Shown here one piece after another: positions 33,782 to 45,087 of a DNA stretch of 64,000 nt; position 1 is the stretch's first letter; every line of letters starts with the position of its first letter. The position numbers and the translations under genes are program-made. The notes below the pieces were generated by a model. It was not told the DNA's origin and did not search any database. It was given only the letters and a program-made list of their open reading frames with translations. The DNA is from Isoetes taiwanensis (taxonomy: Eukaryota > Streptophyta > Lycopodiopsida > Isoetales > Isoetaceae): assembly GCA_021234155.1 (NCBI GenBank), contig JAJEKV010000057.1, positions 7,717,956 through 7,781,955 of the forward strand, in the 5' to 3' direction.

Positions 33782-36700
33782 ATGAAGTTAATCTCCTGGA
33801 ATGTGCGGGGGGTTGCCTCCTCCCCTACTAAAAGGAGCAGGTTGTCCATGGCCCTGACTAGGTGGGACTCAGATTTCATTTGTTTGCAAGAGCATAAATG
33901 CAAGAAAGAGGATGCCTACAAAGTTGCAGCAGTAATAAATAGACAATACAATGTTCTGGTGGCGGCCGCAGACTCGGCGAAGGCTGGTGTCCTTACAGCA
34001 TGGAGGAGGACTATTACATTATCATTTACTCAGGTTGACAGATTTGGCCGGTGGATCATAGTCAAGTGGTTTGATAAAGGGCAAGAATGGGGATTGGTTA
34101 ATGTGTATGCGCATAATCGACCACGTCAGAGAGGCGCATTGTGGGCTTCTTTGCGTTCCAAATTGCGAGGTTAGGATCCTCATTTGCATGGATCATGGTG
34201 GGTGATTTTAACATGGTTGAGCTTGAGCAAGGCGGATGTGGCGAGAGGTGCGAGAGATAGTCTGAGGGCTTTGAGCGGGACAATGGCACCGCTTAATGCA
34301 AGATTGTGGCTTCATAGAAGTTGAGGGTCCCTCAAGTTTTACTTGGTGTAATGGTTGGTTGGGTGGTGGTAGAGCGTATGCAAGACATGATAGAGGTTAT
34401 TATAATGCTTTGGTAGCAACCCTGTTGCCTGCTTTTCATCGTGAGAACCTGTTGAATACTGCAATTTCTGACCATAATCCCGGTATTTCTCTTGTTCTCA
34501 TACGGTGGTGCATCTTTGCCTCTAAGACATATTTCAAGTTGAATACATTTTTCTTGAAGGATGATGATTTTTTGGCGGTTTGTAGGCGGTGGTGGTTCAC
34601 TTCTTTCTCGACCGCGGGGGCATGGCGGTATTGTTGATGCTCGGCTGCTTTGTGAAGTCTTTTGCTAAAGGTTGGGGTCGTGAGCGGACTACGCTAACAA
34701 AAGCCTTACGCTGGCTCTTTGCTCGACAACTTGAGGCATGCGGGGTCTATTGTCCCATCGGATGGTCAAGTGGAGAAGCAAATTTTGTGTAGCATTGGCG
34801 GATGGAGTGCGAGCAGGTGCACTGCTTTCGCATTAAAGGCTGGGTTGCAATGGTTCAAGGAGGAGACCGATGTCTGGGTTTTTCTTGAGCTGTCAAAACA
34901 AAGCTAGCTGCATCTCTTGGTCTCTGCGGTTTCGGGATGGGCGTGTTGTTTCAGATCGGTGAGCTTAGAGGCTTTTGCATAATCACTTTTCAGCTTTCTT
35001 CTTTGCTTTCGGCGTCTTCCTTTTCGGTCAGATTTTCAAAGCGGCCTTGCTTGCTAAGGTTCATCCTATAGTCATCAATGAGCAAAGGGCCACTTTAGAA
35101 ATTTGAGATAAGCCAAAATGATTTATTTGAGGCCACATTTTTCTCTCAAGAGGGGCAAATGTCCGGGTCTTGATGGTATTCGATGGAGTTTTTCGGGGAG
35201 TATTGGGATTGGCTTGGTGCAGATGTGTATGATGCTTTCGGGGATTTTAAAAGGCAGAGGCACTGGACAAAATCCTCAACTTCTGGTTGCATCTCCCTTA
35301 TTCCAAAATGTAAGGATCCCTCTTCCATTTCAGATTGGGCCCCATTACTTTGTTGTCCTCGGTGTACAAGATCTTTGCTAAAGCTTTTGCTCGAAGCTTT
35401 GTGGCGTGCTTAAGGAGTCCATCTCTTCCACCACGGTCGGGTTTCTTGCCTCATGAGGTGTATTTTGAACAATGTGGTAGCAACATATGAGGGTCTCTAT
35501 TGGGCTAGAATGCATGGTTACCCCATTGTGTACTTGAAGGCTGGATTTTGCAAAAGCATATGGCGGTGTTATTTGGAGTTTCTGGGGCGGTGCCTTTTAC
35601 GTCTTGGTTTTGGTGCCCGATTCGCAGCGGATGTTATGAAACTTCACTATTACGCTTTCGTTCTTGAGTTCTTTTCAAGGAGAACCATCAACATTTTCGA
35701 GGTGGGGCCGGCATTAGCCCGGGGGCTGTCCTTTGGCACCGTACTTTTACAATTGTGGCGGAGATTCTTTCTCGGTATTCTCTCTTTGCGGTCGCGGGGA
35801 AGGCATCTGCATGGTCTTCCCATGAATCTTGGTTCACAAGAGATCACATGTCGGTATCACGAGATGACACTTTCTTGTTCTTAATGGCTGATGAGCAGAA
35901 TTTTGAGAATGCCATTTCCTTGTTAGACGGTTTCTCTTTGGCTACGGTATTTTTGTTGGGTGGCAAAAGTGTACTGCCATGTAGACCCTAGACTCTCGGT
36001 GCCATCTTACGTGGTTGCATTTCCATGGAAGGTTCTTCCTCATGGGAAGGCAACTAAGCTTCTAGGCATTCGGTTGGTATACACCTCTCATCACGGAGGC
36101 GGCGTGGGATGTCATTATTAAGGGGTTGGAAAGGCATTTGTTTTGGTGGTCCGCGGCTAAGTTATCTATGGCTGGTGGAGTGTAAGCTGTGGCAAAGTCA
36201 GTTAAAGTGGTACACATGTCTACATGGCATCCATCTTGTTGGCACCATGAGACAACATTGCTCATTGTTGCTTGTCGGGAACTTCATGCGGGGTGGCCTT
36301 GAAGAAGGGCTGATGTTAAAGTTAGTTGGCGAAGTGCATTATGCCTAAACTTTGTGGGGGCTGGGGATGATTCACTTTCTCCTCCAGAGCAAGGTGCTGA
36401 TCTCTAAGTTCATATGGCGGATTCTCAATAATGCTGATAGTTCTCCAGGTTTGCGTCTCATTCACCAGTCTTTACAGATGTGCATTTCTTTTGGCTCTCC
36501 ATCCATTAAGCCTCTCCTCCCATGGGCATTATTCTATCCGCTCTCTCCATATCCTAATGCATCTCCTTTCCTCAAGGGGTTGCTAGCTGCTTGGGAGATT
36601 GTGCACACTTTGTTTCAGTTCCATCCCATGGCCCACACGGATCCTATACCCGGTGTTGGTGGATCCCTTTGGGTGGGTGGCAGGCGAGATAGTCCCCGGT

Positions 36701-37525
36701 CTCTTCTGTCCATCCATTGGCCTTAGCGTCGGTGGCGGCGGGCGAGTGTGCTCACGGTCTGCGCATGGTATAATGAGACAAGGCTGTTGGCGTGGAATGA
36801 GTTCAAATTGAAGTTCCTTCTCCTTGATGGGACCAGGCCATTTGGGAAAAGGTAGGCTGCTACACTTCCTCCACACCCACAAGCTGTGGCTCCCCAACTC
36901 TGGGTGGTTCATGGCGGTGTTAAGAAGGAGCACTTGGTACACTCAATGTATGTGGTCTGCTTCATCACGAGGTGTTGCCTCCATCGCCAAAGTGGCCTTT
37001 GGTTATCCCAGAACCTCATCAAAAAGCGGCTGGCGGTGGGTATGGGATAAATTGCTTCATCCTAATTTGTCCATTTTATGGTGGCGGATCACTCATAGAT
37101 CGTCGCGGGTAAACATTGTTGTTCATCGATTTCGTCGAAGTTTACGTGATCGCCCTCTTTGCCTTGAGAGGGATGAGACAATTGAGCCTTTGCTTTTTCT
37201 TGTGTCACCATGTTCGACTTGCTTGGCGGTGGCACGAGTCTTTTCCATTGTGATTTGAATAGTCAGTGAGGCCCTATTGTCGGTCTATCCTAGGTCTTGG
37301 GACAAGTTGGCAAAAAGGGCTTTCCACTTAGCATCTGCTTGGATCATCTGGTCCATCACGGAAGAGCGAAATCTCTTCATCTTCAAGGGACAACTCTTTT
37401 CGGATGTGCAAGTGCTTAGGGATGCCGTGAGTCGCATTGTGAAGGCGTACAAGTGTTCTTCCTTAAAGGATGACATCAAAAGTGTCATTTGGGAGCAATA
37501 TCTTCAGATTCACACCTATTCATAG
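33782..37525 (+). pseudogene. LINE A ORF2: endonuclease and reverse transcriptase, frameshifted
   Basis: The ATG at 33782 opens an AP-type endonuclease: KLISWNVRGV, then LQEHK, then VGDFNMVE after a shift near 34165, then FTWCNGW and SDHNP. The reverse transcriptase begins near 35150 with GKCPGLDGI and ISLIPKCKDP. The motif A region (KLDFAKAY) is readable in copy B. The catalytic YADD box should lie at about 35853-35870, where TCGGTATCACGAGATGACAC reads as a broken YADD followed by DDTFLFL. The C-terminal part has WWRITHR and ends ERNLFIFKGQ..IHTYS at 37525. At least ten frame changes separate these pieces. The domain order is complete. Confidence 0.85.
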
Positions 37526-37658
37526 TACACACTTGTGCTCATGGTGATCTGTGTTCTCTGCTTTTCTATGTTATGCATGTGGTGGGTAGTGTTGCTCTAG
37601 TGGATATTTTCTCCACTGGGTTTTGAGTCCCCCATGTACTCTTTGTATTCTTTTGAGT

Positions 37659-37664
37659 AATAAA
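37659..37664 (+). terminator. LINE A polyadenylation signal
   Basis: AATAAA about 14 bases before the poly-A tract that closes the LINE. The same signal is at 50276-50281 in copy B. Confidence 0.7.
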
Positions 37665-37678
37665 GGTCCACGTTCATC

Positions 37679-37709
<31 letters not shown>

Positions 37710-37991
37710 AGAGGGGTTATCCTTGCTTGATGAAACTTTAGTTGTAGCACAACTTTACAGTTGCGTCGATCTGCAATAAGACCTTAATTCTATTTAGACA
37801 TAAATATATAGAGGGATTATGCCTTGCTCGATCAAACCTCAATCATACTTAGAGATAAATTATAGAGGGTTTACGACTTAATCAATCAAACCTTAAAAGC
37901 GTTATCATTGCTTTCGATCAAACTATAGTTGTGGTACAACTTCGGTTATGTCCGCCGGCGAGTTCATGAAGTGACACGCTCATAAAACAAC

Positions 37992-38022
37992 CGACCAAGA
38001 TGGGACTCGAACCCATAATCTC
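37992..38022 (-). pseudogene. tRNA-Arg 3' half created by a 70-bp duplication
   Basis: Only the 3' half (T arm and 3' acceptor strand) is present; then the sequence jumps back to GGCGAGTTCATGAAGTGTC, which repeats the region flanking the tRNA. The same event is in block B at 50600-50630, so it predates the 12.6-kb duplication. Confidence 0.85.
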
Positions 38023-38061
38023 GGCGAGTTCATGAAGTGTCATTGCGCTCATAAAACAAAC

Positions 38062-38135
38062 CGACCAAGATGGGAGTTCGAACCCATAATCTCCCGGCTC
38101 GGAGGCGAGCACCTTGTCCATTAGGCCACATGGTC
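38062..38135 (-). tRNA. tRNA-Arg-like, near intact
   Basis: Matches the 73-nt intact copy except for one or two extra bases in the B box (GGTTCGAACTCC) and the anticodon arm. Anticodon loop bases are altered (CCTCCGAGCC), so the CCG assignment is by homology. Block B's counterpart at 50670 is cleaner, which suggests consensus error here. Confidence 0.6.
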
Positions 38136-39030
38136 ATTGCTATATTTGGATTTTTCACACGAGACACTAGGATGGTTTGTGTTTTTTCTTTTAAGTAGAA
38201 ACAAGAATGGTAGGCAACCATCTAAGCTGACTCAAAAAGGATTTTTTTTTATCAACCTTACAACTAGTAGAAGTATATAAGAACAATCCCACAAAATTCA
38301 TACATCCGCTAAATCTATCCTATGGGCATTATTCTATAGAAAACCATAAACTAACATGTAATGGATTTGGGACCAAAAGAATCTAAGAACACAAGATTTA
38401 TAGCTCATTTATATGCCCTAAATGCAGTTGTAGTGTTTAAGCCCTAATGAAACCTTTGTTTTTGTTTAATATAATCCAACAGTAATTTGGCGTATTTTGC
38501 AAAAAAGAGAAAAGAAAAAGAGAGTAATTTGTCGCCAATTTGGCAGGTTCACATATTACGAATCACTCGTACTTCTTATTCAATATAATGGAAATATGTA
38601 TGCCTTATATTATATTTCAGAACCAAGTAAGCAACATGTAAAAAATCAACTAATGCTCCAACTTGATCAAACTTCATGTTGACCAACCTTGAACGTATTT
38701 AGTCATATATTCATAGAGGGGTGATGCTTTGCTCGATCAAACCTTAGAGGGGTTATCCTTGCTTGATGAAACTTTAGTTGTAGCACAACTTTACAGTTGC
38801 ATCGATCTGCAATAAGACCTTAATTCTATTTAGACATAAATCTATAGAGGGATTATGTCTTGCTCGATCAAACCTCAATCATACTTAGAAATAAATTATA
38901 GAGGGTTTACAGCTTAATCAATCAAACCTTAGAGCGTTATCATTGCTCGATCAAACTATAGTCGTGGTACAACTTCACAGTTATGTCCTTCGACGAGTTC
39001 ATGAAGTGTCAGCACGCTCATAAAGCAAAC

Positions 39031-39103
39031 CGACCAAGATGGGACTCGAACCCATAATCTCCCACTCCGGAGGCGAGCGCCTTGTCCATTAGGCCACATG
39101 GTC
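39031..39103 (-). tRNA. tRNA-Arg(CCG)-like gene
   Basis: 73 nt that fold as a full cloverleaf: acceptor GACCATG/CTTGGTC with one mismatch, D stem GCCT/AGGC, anticodon stem CTCGC/GTGGG with loop CTCCGGA, T stem ATGGG/CCCAT. The A box (TGGCCTAATGG) and B box (GGTTCGAGTCC) are intact. One anticodon-stem pair is a G-T wobble. Confidence 0.75.
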
Positions 39104-39554
39104 ATTGCTATATTTGGATTTTCACCTGAGACACTAGGATGGTTTGTGTTTTCTTTTTAAGTAGAAACAAGAATGGTAGGCAACCATCTAAAAGCGACTC
39201 AAAAAGGATTTTTTTTTATCAACCTTACAACTAGCGGTATATAAGAACAATCCCACAAAATTCATTTACATCACCGCTAAATCTATCCCTATGGCGTATT
39301 CTATAGAAAACCATAAACTAACTTGTAATGGATTTGGGACCAAAAGAGTCTAAGAACACAAGATTTATAGCTCATTTATATGCCTAAATGCAGTTAGGTG
39401 TTAGCCCTAATGAAACCTTTGTTTTTGTTCAATATAATCCAATGATAATTTGGCGTATTTCTTAAAAAGAAAAAAAAAAAAAAAGTAATTTGGCAGGTTC
39501 ACATATTACGAATCATTCGTACTTCTTAGTCAATATAATGAAGATATGTATGCC

Positions 39555-39743
39555 GTGTTGCAAACCCAATATTTGTTGTTTGGTGCCTCCAGAACAACTC
39601 ATATTGTTCTAAGTACTTCAAAATAGCTTTGGTTCATATTCTCAATAATTGATCCCAAAATAACTTAGGTGTCATGAATTAATTACTATCAATAAACTAC
39701 CTTCAAAACCATAGTATTCAAATTTTGTCATTGTGCCAAGGCA
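39555..39743. mobile_element. Fragment of Helitron 4-type sequence upstream of Helitron 7
   Basis: The 190 bp starting GTGTTGCAAACCCAATATTT matches 26065-26246, the part of Helitron 4 directly left of nested Helitron 5. So Helitron 7 sits in the same upstream context as Helitron 5 although it is in a different place in the array. Confidence 0.8.
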
Positions 39744-41964
39744 TCTTATATTATAAAATTATCACAGTATGTCCGATTTGTGAATGGTGCCCTAGATCGG
39801 ACGGGTGAGGATTTGATGGATCAACGGTGAAGATGACGTGTGCATGTTTTCAACCAAAATTTCATCTTGATCATAATTTGTGCAATCCGAGCGGTTAAAG
39901 GGTTGAAGGGAAAAGGGAAAAGGGAAAAGGGAAGGGAAAAAGGAAAGAAAGGAAAAGAGAGGGGAAACGAGAGAAAAGCGAAAAGGGAGAAAAAGGGAAA
40001 GGGGAAAATGGAAAGGGAAAGCAAGAGGGGCATGGAAAAGGTAAAGGGGAAGAGAAAGGGGAAGGGGAGAGCAAAAAGAAACGAAGGAAAAGGGTGAGGA
40101 AAGGTAGAAAGCGAAGGAAAGGAAAAGAGGGGAAAAAGGAAAAAGGGCATGGGGAAAAGAGGAAGAAATGGAGAGGAAAAGAGAAGCGGAAAAAAAGGAA
40201 GAGAGAAAGGAGGAGGACATGGGAAAAGGGAAAAAGGAAAAAAGAACAGGGAGGGAGGAAAGGTAAGGAAAAAAGACTACGAGAAGAGGGAAAGGGTGGG
40301 CAAAAGGAAGGGAAGAAAAGAACAATCATAAAAAGGGAAAGAGAAATAAAGGAAGCAAAAAAGACATGAGAAAAAAGAAAAGGAAAAATAAAAAAAAAAA
40401 GGAGGCCGGTGAGAGAGGAAATGGAAGGAAAAAGAACCGCGAAAAAAAGAGGGCAAAAGAGAAAAAGAAAAAAAAGGGGGAAAAAAAGGAAAGGGAAAAT
40501 GGAAAGGAAAGCAAAGGGGCATGGAAAAGGTAAAAGGGAAGAGAAAGGGGAAGGGGAGAGCAAAAAGAACAACGAGAAGGAAAAAGGGTGAGGAAAGGTA
40601 GAAAAGCGAAAGGGAAAGGGAAAAGGACGGAAAAGGGAAAAAAGGGCATGGGGAAAAAGAGGAAGAGAAATGGAGGAAAAAAGAGAAAAGGAAAAAAGGA
40701 AGAGAGAAAGGAGGGAGGACATGGGAAAAGGGAAAAAGGAAAAGAACACAGGGAGGGAGGAAAGGTAAGGAAAAAAAAAGACTACGAGAAGAGGGAAAGG
40801 GTGGGCAAAAAAGGAAGGAAAAAAGAACTGTGAAAAAGGGAAAAGAGAAATAAAAAGAAGGAAAAAAAAAAGACATGAGAAAAAAAAAAAGAAAAGGAAA
40901 AAAAAAAAAAAAAAAGGAAGAAAATCGAGAGGGAAATGGAAGGGAAAAGGGCACGAAAAAAAAAAAGCAAAAGAGAGAAAGGGTTGGGAGAGGAGGAAAA
41001 GGGGGGAGGAAAAAAGGTCATTGGTAAAAAGAATTCAAAAAGAAAAAAAGGAAAGGGGAAAGGGAAGGCGAAGGGGTGGGATGGGAGAAAAGTAAAAAAT
41101 AAGAAAAGGTAAAAAGGAAAAAAGGAATGTGAAAAAGGGAGGAAAAAAAGAAGGGGAGATAGAAAAAAAAAGGAGGGGGAAATGGAAAAGGCAAGCGTGG
41201 GGTAAAATGGGAAAATAGAAAGGGAGGTGAACGAAAAAGGAAGAGCAAAATAGAAAAAGAAAAAAGAGAAGGAAAAAGAGGGAAAAGGAGGGGGAGGAGG
41301 AAGAAGAGGAAAAATGTGAAGAAAGGGGAAAAAGAGGATTGAAAAAGCATGGGAAAATAGAAGAGAAAAAGGACATGGGAAAAAAGGGAAAAAGGAAAAA
41401 AGATGAGGAAAGGGGAAAAAAGGAAGAAAAAAATGGACATGGAAAAAGGGAAAGGGAAAGAGCAAAAAAAAAAAAAAGGGGGGGGAAAAGGGAGGGGAAA
41501 AGGGCACTAGAAAAAAAGGGAAAATGGAAGAATTTGGGAAGGGAGGAAAAAATGAAGGGAAAAAGGGGAAAAAAGAAAAGTTAGGGGAGAAAAGAAAGGA
41601 AAAAAAAGGGAAAAGGAAAAGGGAAAGGGGAAGAAAAAACTTGGAAAAAAAGGGCATGAGGAAAGGAGAAGAATGGGAAAGGGGGAGGGAAAAGGGCACA
41701 GGAAAAGCGAAAAAAAAAGAACAACTATAAATTGGAGAAAAGGGAAGGGAGAATAGAAAAAAGGAAAAACAGGGGAAAGAGAAAAGCGAGAGAAAAAGGG
41801 AAATGAGGGAAATGGAATAATGGAAAAAGAAAAAAGGTAAATTGGAAAATATAAAAAAAAGGAAAAGGGGCGGGGAAAAATAGAAAAAAAAAAAAAAAGT
41901 AAAGGCAAAGGGAAAGAGAAAAGGTAAGGGAAAGTGGAAAATGTGGTGAAATGCTCTTGATTAT
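39744..41964 (+). mobile_element. Helitron 7, 2.2 kb, lacking its own 3' end
   Basis: It starts TCTTATATTATAAAATTATC after host A39743, carries the GATCGGACGG leader and a polypurine tract, and stops at GCTCTTGATTAT, where a second 5' terminus (Helitron 8) begins. The final 120 bp and hairpin found in Helitron 5 are missing. The tract contains an internal duplication: GGCATGGAAAAGGTAAA occurs at about 40029 and 40517. Confidence 0.8.
39897..41937 (+). repeat. Polypurine tract in Helitron 7
   Basis: About 2.0 kb of A/G with rare pyrimidines, including a 0.49-kb internal tandem duplication. Homologous to the tract of Helitron 5 by shared interruptions. Long Phe/Ser/Pro frames on the minus strand and Lys/Glu/Arg frames on the plus strand are artefacts. 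Confidence 0.9.
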
Positions 41965-43721
41965 TCTTATATTATAAAATTATACCGTATGTCCATTGTG
42001 AATGGTGCTCTAGATCGGACGGTTGAGGATTTGATGGATCAACGGTGAAGATGACGTGTGCATGTTTTCAACCAAAATTTCATCTTGATCATTGCTTCAA
42101 TATAATTTGTGCAATCAAGCGATTAAAAGGGTTGAAGGGAAAAGGGAAAAGGGAAAAGGGAAGGGAAAAAAAGGAAAGAAAAGGAAAAGAGAGGGGAACC
42201 GAGAAAAAAAAAAGGGAGAAAAAAGGAAAGGGAAAGCAAAGGGGCATGGAAAAAGGTAAAGGAAGAGAAAGGGGAAGGGGAGAGCAAAAGGACACCGAGA
42301 AGGAAAAGGTGAGGAAAAGGTAGAAAAGCGAAGGGGGAAAGGGAAAAGGAAAGGAGGGAAAAGGGAAAAAAGGGCATGGGGAAAAGAGGAAGAGAAATGG
42401 AGGAAAAGAAGCGGAAAAAAAGGAAGAGAGAAAGGAGGGAGGACATGGGAAAAGGAAAAGGAAAAAAGAACAGGAGGGAGGAAAGGTAAGGAAAAGACTA
42501 CTGAGAAGAGGGAAAGGGTGGGCAAAGGGAAGGAAGAAAGAACCTTTGTAAAAGGAAAAGAAATAAAAGGGAAGCAAAAAGACATGAGAAAAAAGAAAAG
42601 GAAAAATAAAAAAAAAAAAAGGAGGTCGAGAGGGAAATGGAAGGAAAAGGGAACCTAAAAAAAAAAAAAGAGAAAGGGTTGGGAGAGGATGAAAAAAGGA
42701 AGGAAAAAAGGTCATTGGTAAAAAGAATTCAAAAGAAAAAGGGAAGGGGAAAGGGAAGCGAAAGGGGTGGGATGGGAGAAAAAGTAAAATAAGAAAAGGT
42801 AAAAAGGAAAAGGGAATGTGAAAAGGGAGGGAAAAAAAGGAAGGGAGATAGAAAAAAAAAAAGGAGGGGGAAATGGAAAAAGGCAAAGCGTGGGGTAAAA
42901 TGGGAAAATAGAAAGGAGGTGAGCGAAAAGGAAGAGCAAAATAGAAAAAGAAAAAAGAGAAGGAAAAGAGGGAAAAGGAGGGGAAGGAGGGAAGAAGAGA
43001 AAAATGTGAAGAAAGGGAAAAAAGAGGAGAAAAAAGCATGGGAAAATAGAAGAGAAAAGGGACATGGGAAAAAAGGGAAGAGGAAAAAAGATGAGGAAAG
43101 GGGAAAAAGGAAGGAAAAATGGACATGGAAAAAGGGAAAGGGGAAGAGCAAAAAAAAAAAAAAAAAAGGGGAAAAAGGGGGAGGAAAAAGGGCACTAGAA
43201 AAAAAAGGGAAAAATGGAAGGGCTGGGGAAGGAGGAAAAATGAAGGGAAAAAAGGGAAAAAGAAAAGGTGGGGAGAAAGAAAGGGAAAAGGGAAAAAGAA
43301 AAAGGGAAAGGGGAAGAAAAACTTGGAAAAAAGGGCATGAGGAAAGGAGGAAGAGGGAAATGGGAAAAGGGGGGAAAAGGGCAGGGAAAAGCGAAAAAAG
43401 GGCAACCATAAATTGGAGAAAAGGGAAGGGGAAAATAGAAAAGGAAAAACAGGGAAGCAGAAAACAGAAAAGGGAAATGAGGGAAATGGAATAATGGAAA
43501 AAGAAAAAGGTAAATTGGAAAATATAAAAGGGGGAGGGGGCAGGGGGAAAAATAAAAAAAAAGGCAAAACAAAGGGAAAGAGAAAAGGTAAGGGGAAGTG
43601 GAAAATGTGGTGAAATGCTCTTGATTATCTAATTTTAAAAGCGTGGATCCATTTAATGATTGCTCCAGTATATCATTTACAGTTCCTAGCTATGCCCAGC
43701 AACGCTGGGCACCTTAGCTAG
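41965..43721 (+). mobile_element. Helitron 8, 1.8 kb, head-to-tail behind Helitron 7
   Basis: It starts TCTTATATTATAAAATTATA and ends with the perfect GCCCAGCAACGCTGGGC hairpin and TTAGCTAG at 43721, followed by host T. The base before its start is T, not the usual A. The tract lacks the internal duplication present in Helitron 7. Confidence 0.85.
42125..43605 (+). repeat. Polypurine tract in Helitron 8
   Basis: About 1.5 kb, purine on the Helitron sense strand, with the same ordered interruptions as Helitron 5. The minus-strand frame of 492 codons is low-complexity. Confidence 0.9.
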
Positions 43722-44088
43722 TTCTATAGAAAACCATAAACTAACTTGTAATGGATTTGGGACCAAAAGAATCTAAGAACACAAGATTTATAGCTCGTTT
43801 ATATGCCTAGTACAGATTGCAGTGTTGTGCCTAATGAAACCTTTGTTTTTGTTCAATATAATCCAACAGTAATTTGGCGTATTTCGCAAAAAAGAGAAAA
43901 GAAAAAGAAAAAGAGAGTAATTTGGCGTAATTTGGCAGGTTCACATATTACGAATCATTCGTACTTCTTAGTCAATATAATGAAGATATGTATGCCTTAT
44001 ATTATATTTTAGAACCAAGTAAGCCCAACCATCCATTGGTTTTAGTCAGGTTCACATATTACTTAATCACTTTCACTTTTAGTCAATA
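43722..44088 (-). repeat. tRNA-Arg tandem array, segment 6 (partial, rearranged)
   Basis: Monomer from TTCTATAGAAAACC to AACCAAGTAAG, then 23 bases beginning CCCAACCATCCATTGG, then a step back to monomer sequence at CAGGTTCACATATTAC ending GTCAATA. The 23 bases also occur at about 44231 inside the adjacent insert, so they look like a templated filler at a repair junction. Confidence 0.8.
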
Positions 44089-44837
44089 AGGTGTGCTAGT
44101 TCATGAAACGGTATATTTATAACATAAGGTTTAGATAGTTTAAGGGCTGTATTGTATAAGAAAGAGTATGAAAATATGGCAAAAAGGAATCTTTACCAAC
44201 TCCTGTATTTAGGGAAGGTTTTTTTTAGGCCCAACCATCCATTGGTTTTAGACGGTGAAAAAAAAAAGAAGAGGATGCATGATCCGGCTATGGTGACGCA
44301 GCACGGCGCTCTTCTTTTCTCCTCAGGCAAGAGCTTTTGATGCAGCGGTAGGACAAAGGGCGGTAGGGCAGATGCACGTCGCTCTTGGTATAGTGGGCGT
44401 GAGGATTTCTTCCCGATTGTTCACCTTCTTAAGCAAGGTGCTAGCCTAATTACCAGACCATGTTCATCATGTATTGAAAAGCTACGCCACCGGGATTTTA
44501 TGATTAGAAGAAGGTGCCCCATTAAGCCTCGAAGTTCCAGGTAAGGGTTAGAGGCCCGCTTTCTTCCTCAGGAATCCTTGTTGTTGACACCTACTTAATG
44601 CATGCTTAGGAAATAGGTTTGAAATAAAGTAAAGACTGAATTTCATGTGCTTAGGAAATAAGAAAGACTTTGAAAATTGTGGGCGCTTGCATTGGCAAAG
44701 CGTTTGGAGTATGCGATGATTGAAGGGGTTTAATCTTATCTCTGTGCCCATTCTTGGGTTTAATCTTTTCTACTTGAGGTGCCTCACATTCTGCTGGTAG
44801 CGTAAGGTTGCTCGGTGAACATTTCCGCCTGGTTAAG
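44089..44837. mobile_element. Unclassified insert, block A copy, cut by the duplication junction
   Basis: Starts AGGTGTGCTAGTTCATG after host GTCAATA and runs to the copy A/copy B junction. The complete version is at 56698-57932. No coding capacity is recognised. Confidence 0.6.
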
Positions 44838-45087
44838 CGCCAAATGTCGTGTGCCAAACCCTTCTTCTTTCTGCTCCACGCAGACTGCCCCCTCCCACTC
44901 TATTACCGTAGAAGCCTTATCAGGGGAACGACATCGCTCTCTTTGTCTTGAATCTTGATCGTCTAATTAGGCCAATCAATCCTCACCCTCGATTTAGGGC
45001 ATCATCTCCTCCATTGATTTGATCAAATCCCGGGCTTCCAAATTGGGGCTGGGTCCAACACTTACACAATAACATTATAATATAGGA
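44838..45087 (-). mobile_element. Helitron 6 5'-end remnant in block B
   Basis: Matches 32211-32465, ending in the family 5' terminus (TCCTATATTATAATGTTATT on the minus strand) followed by host TATATTCATAGAGG. It lacks a 3' end because the duplication started within the element. Confidence 0.85.

Larger units (their letters stand above)
32517..37702 (+). mobile_element. L1-type LINE, copy A, 5.2 kb with poly-A
   Basis: The element is bounded by a 13-15-bp duplication of host sequence ACCTTAGAGGGGT and ends in about 25 A residues shortly after AATAAA at 37659. It contains an ORF1-like region and an ORF2 with endonuclease, reverse transcriptase and a zinc-knuckle-like C-terminal region, in the normal order of plant L1 elements. 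The length is near that of a complete element. Both ORFs are broken by frameshifts as written. It splits a monomer at the same base as copy B. Confidence 0.92.
37703..39554 (-). repeat. tRNA-Arg tandem array, segment 5
   Basis: Starts with the 3' copy of the LINE target site and contains two full tRNA genes 969 bp apart, plus a 70-bp tandem duplication that adds a half tRNA at 37992. It ends at GATATGTATGCC, where a fragment of Helitron 4-type sequence begins. Confidence 0.92.
32211..44837. repeat. 12.6-kb duplicated block, copy A
   Basis: The sequence from within Helitron 6 through the LINE, array monomers, Helitrons 7 and 8 and part of an unclassified insert is repeated immediately to the right as copy B. 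Offsets of matching landmarks are constant: LINE 5' junction 32517 and 45137, endonuclease ATG 33782 and 46397, Helitron starts 39744 and 52359, giving 12,615-12,620 bp. At the edges TTAA and CAAATGTCGTGTG are shared, so the breakpoint may have used microhomology. Confidence 0.88.
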
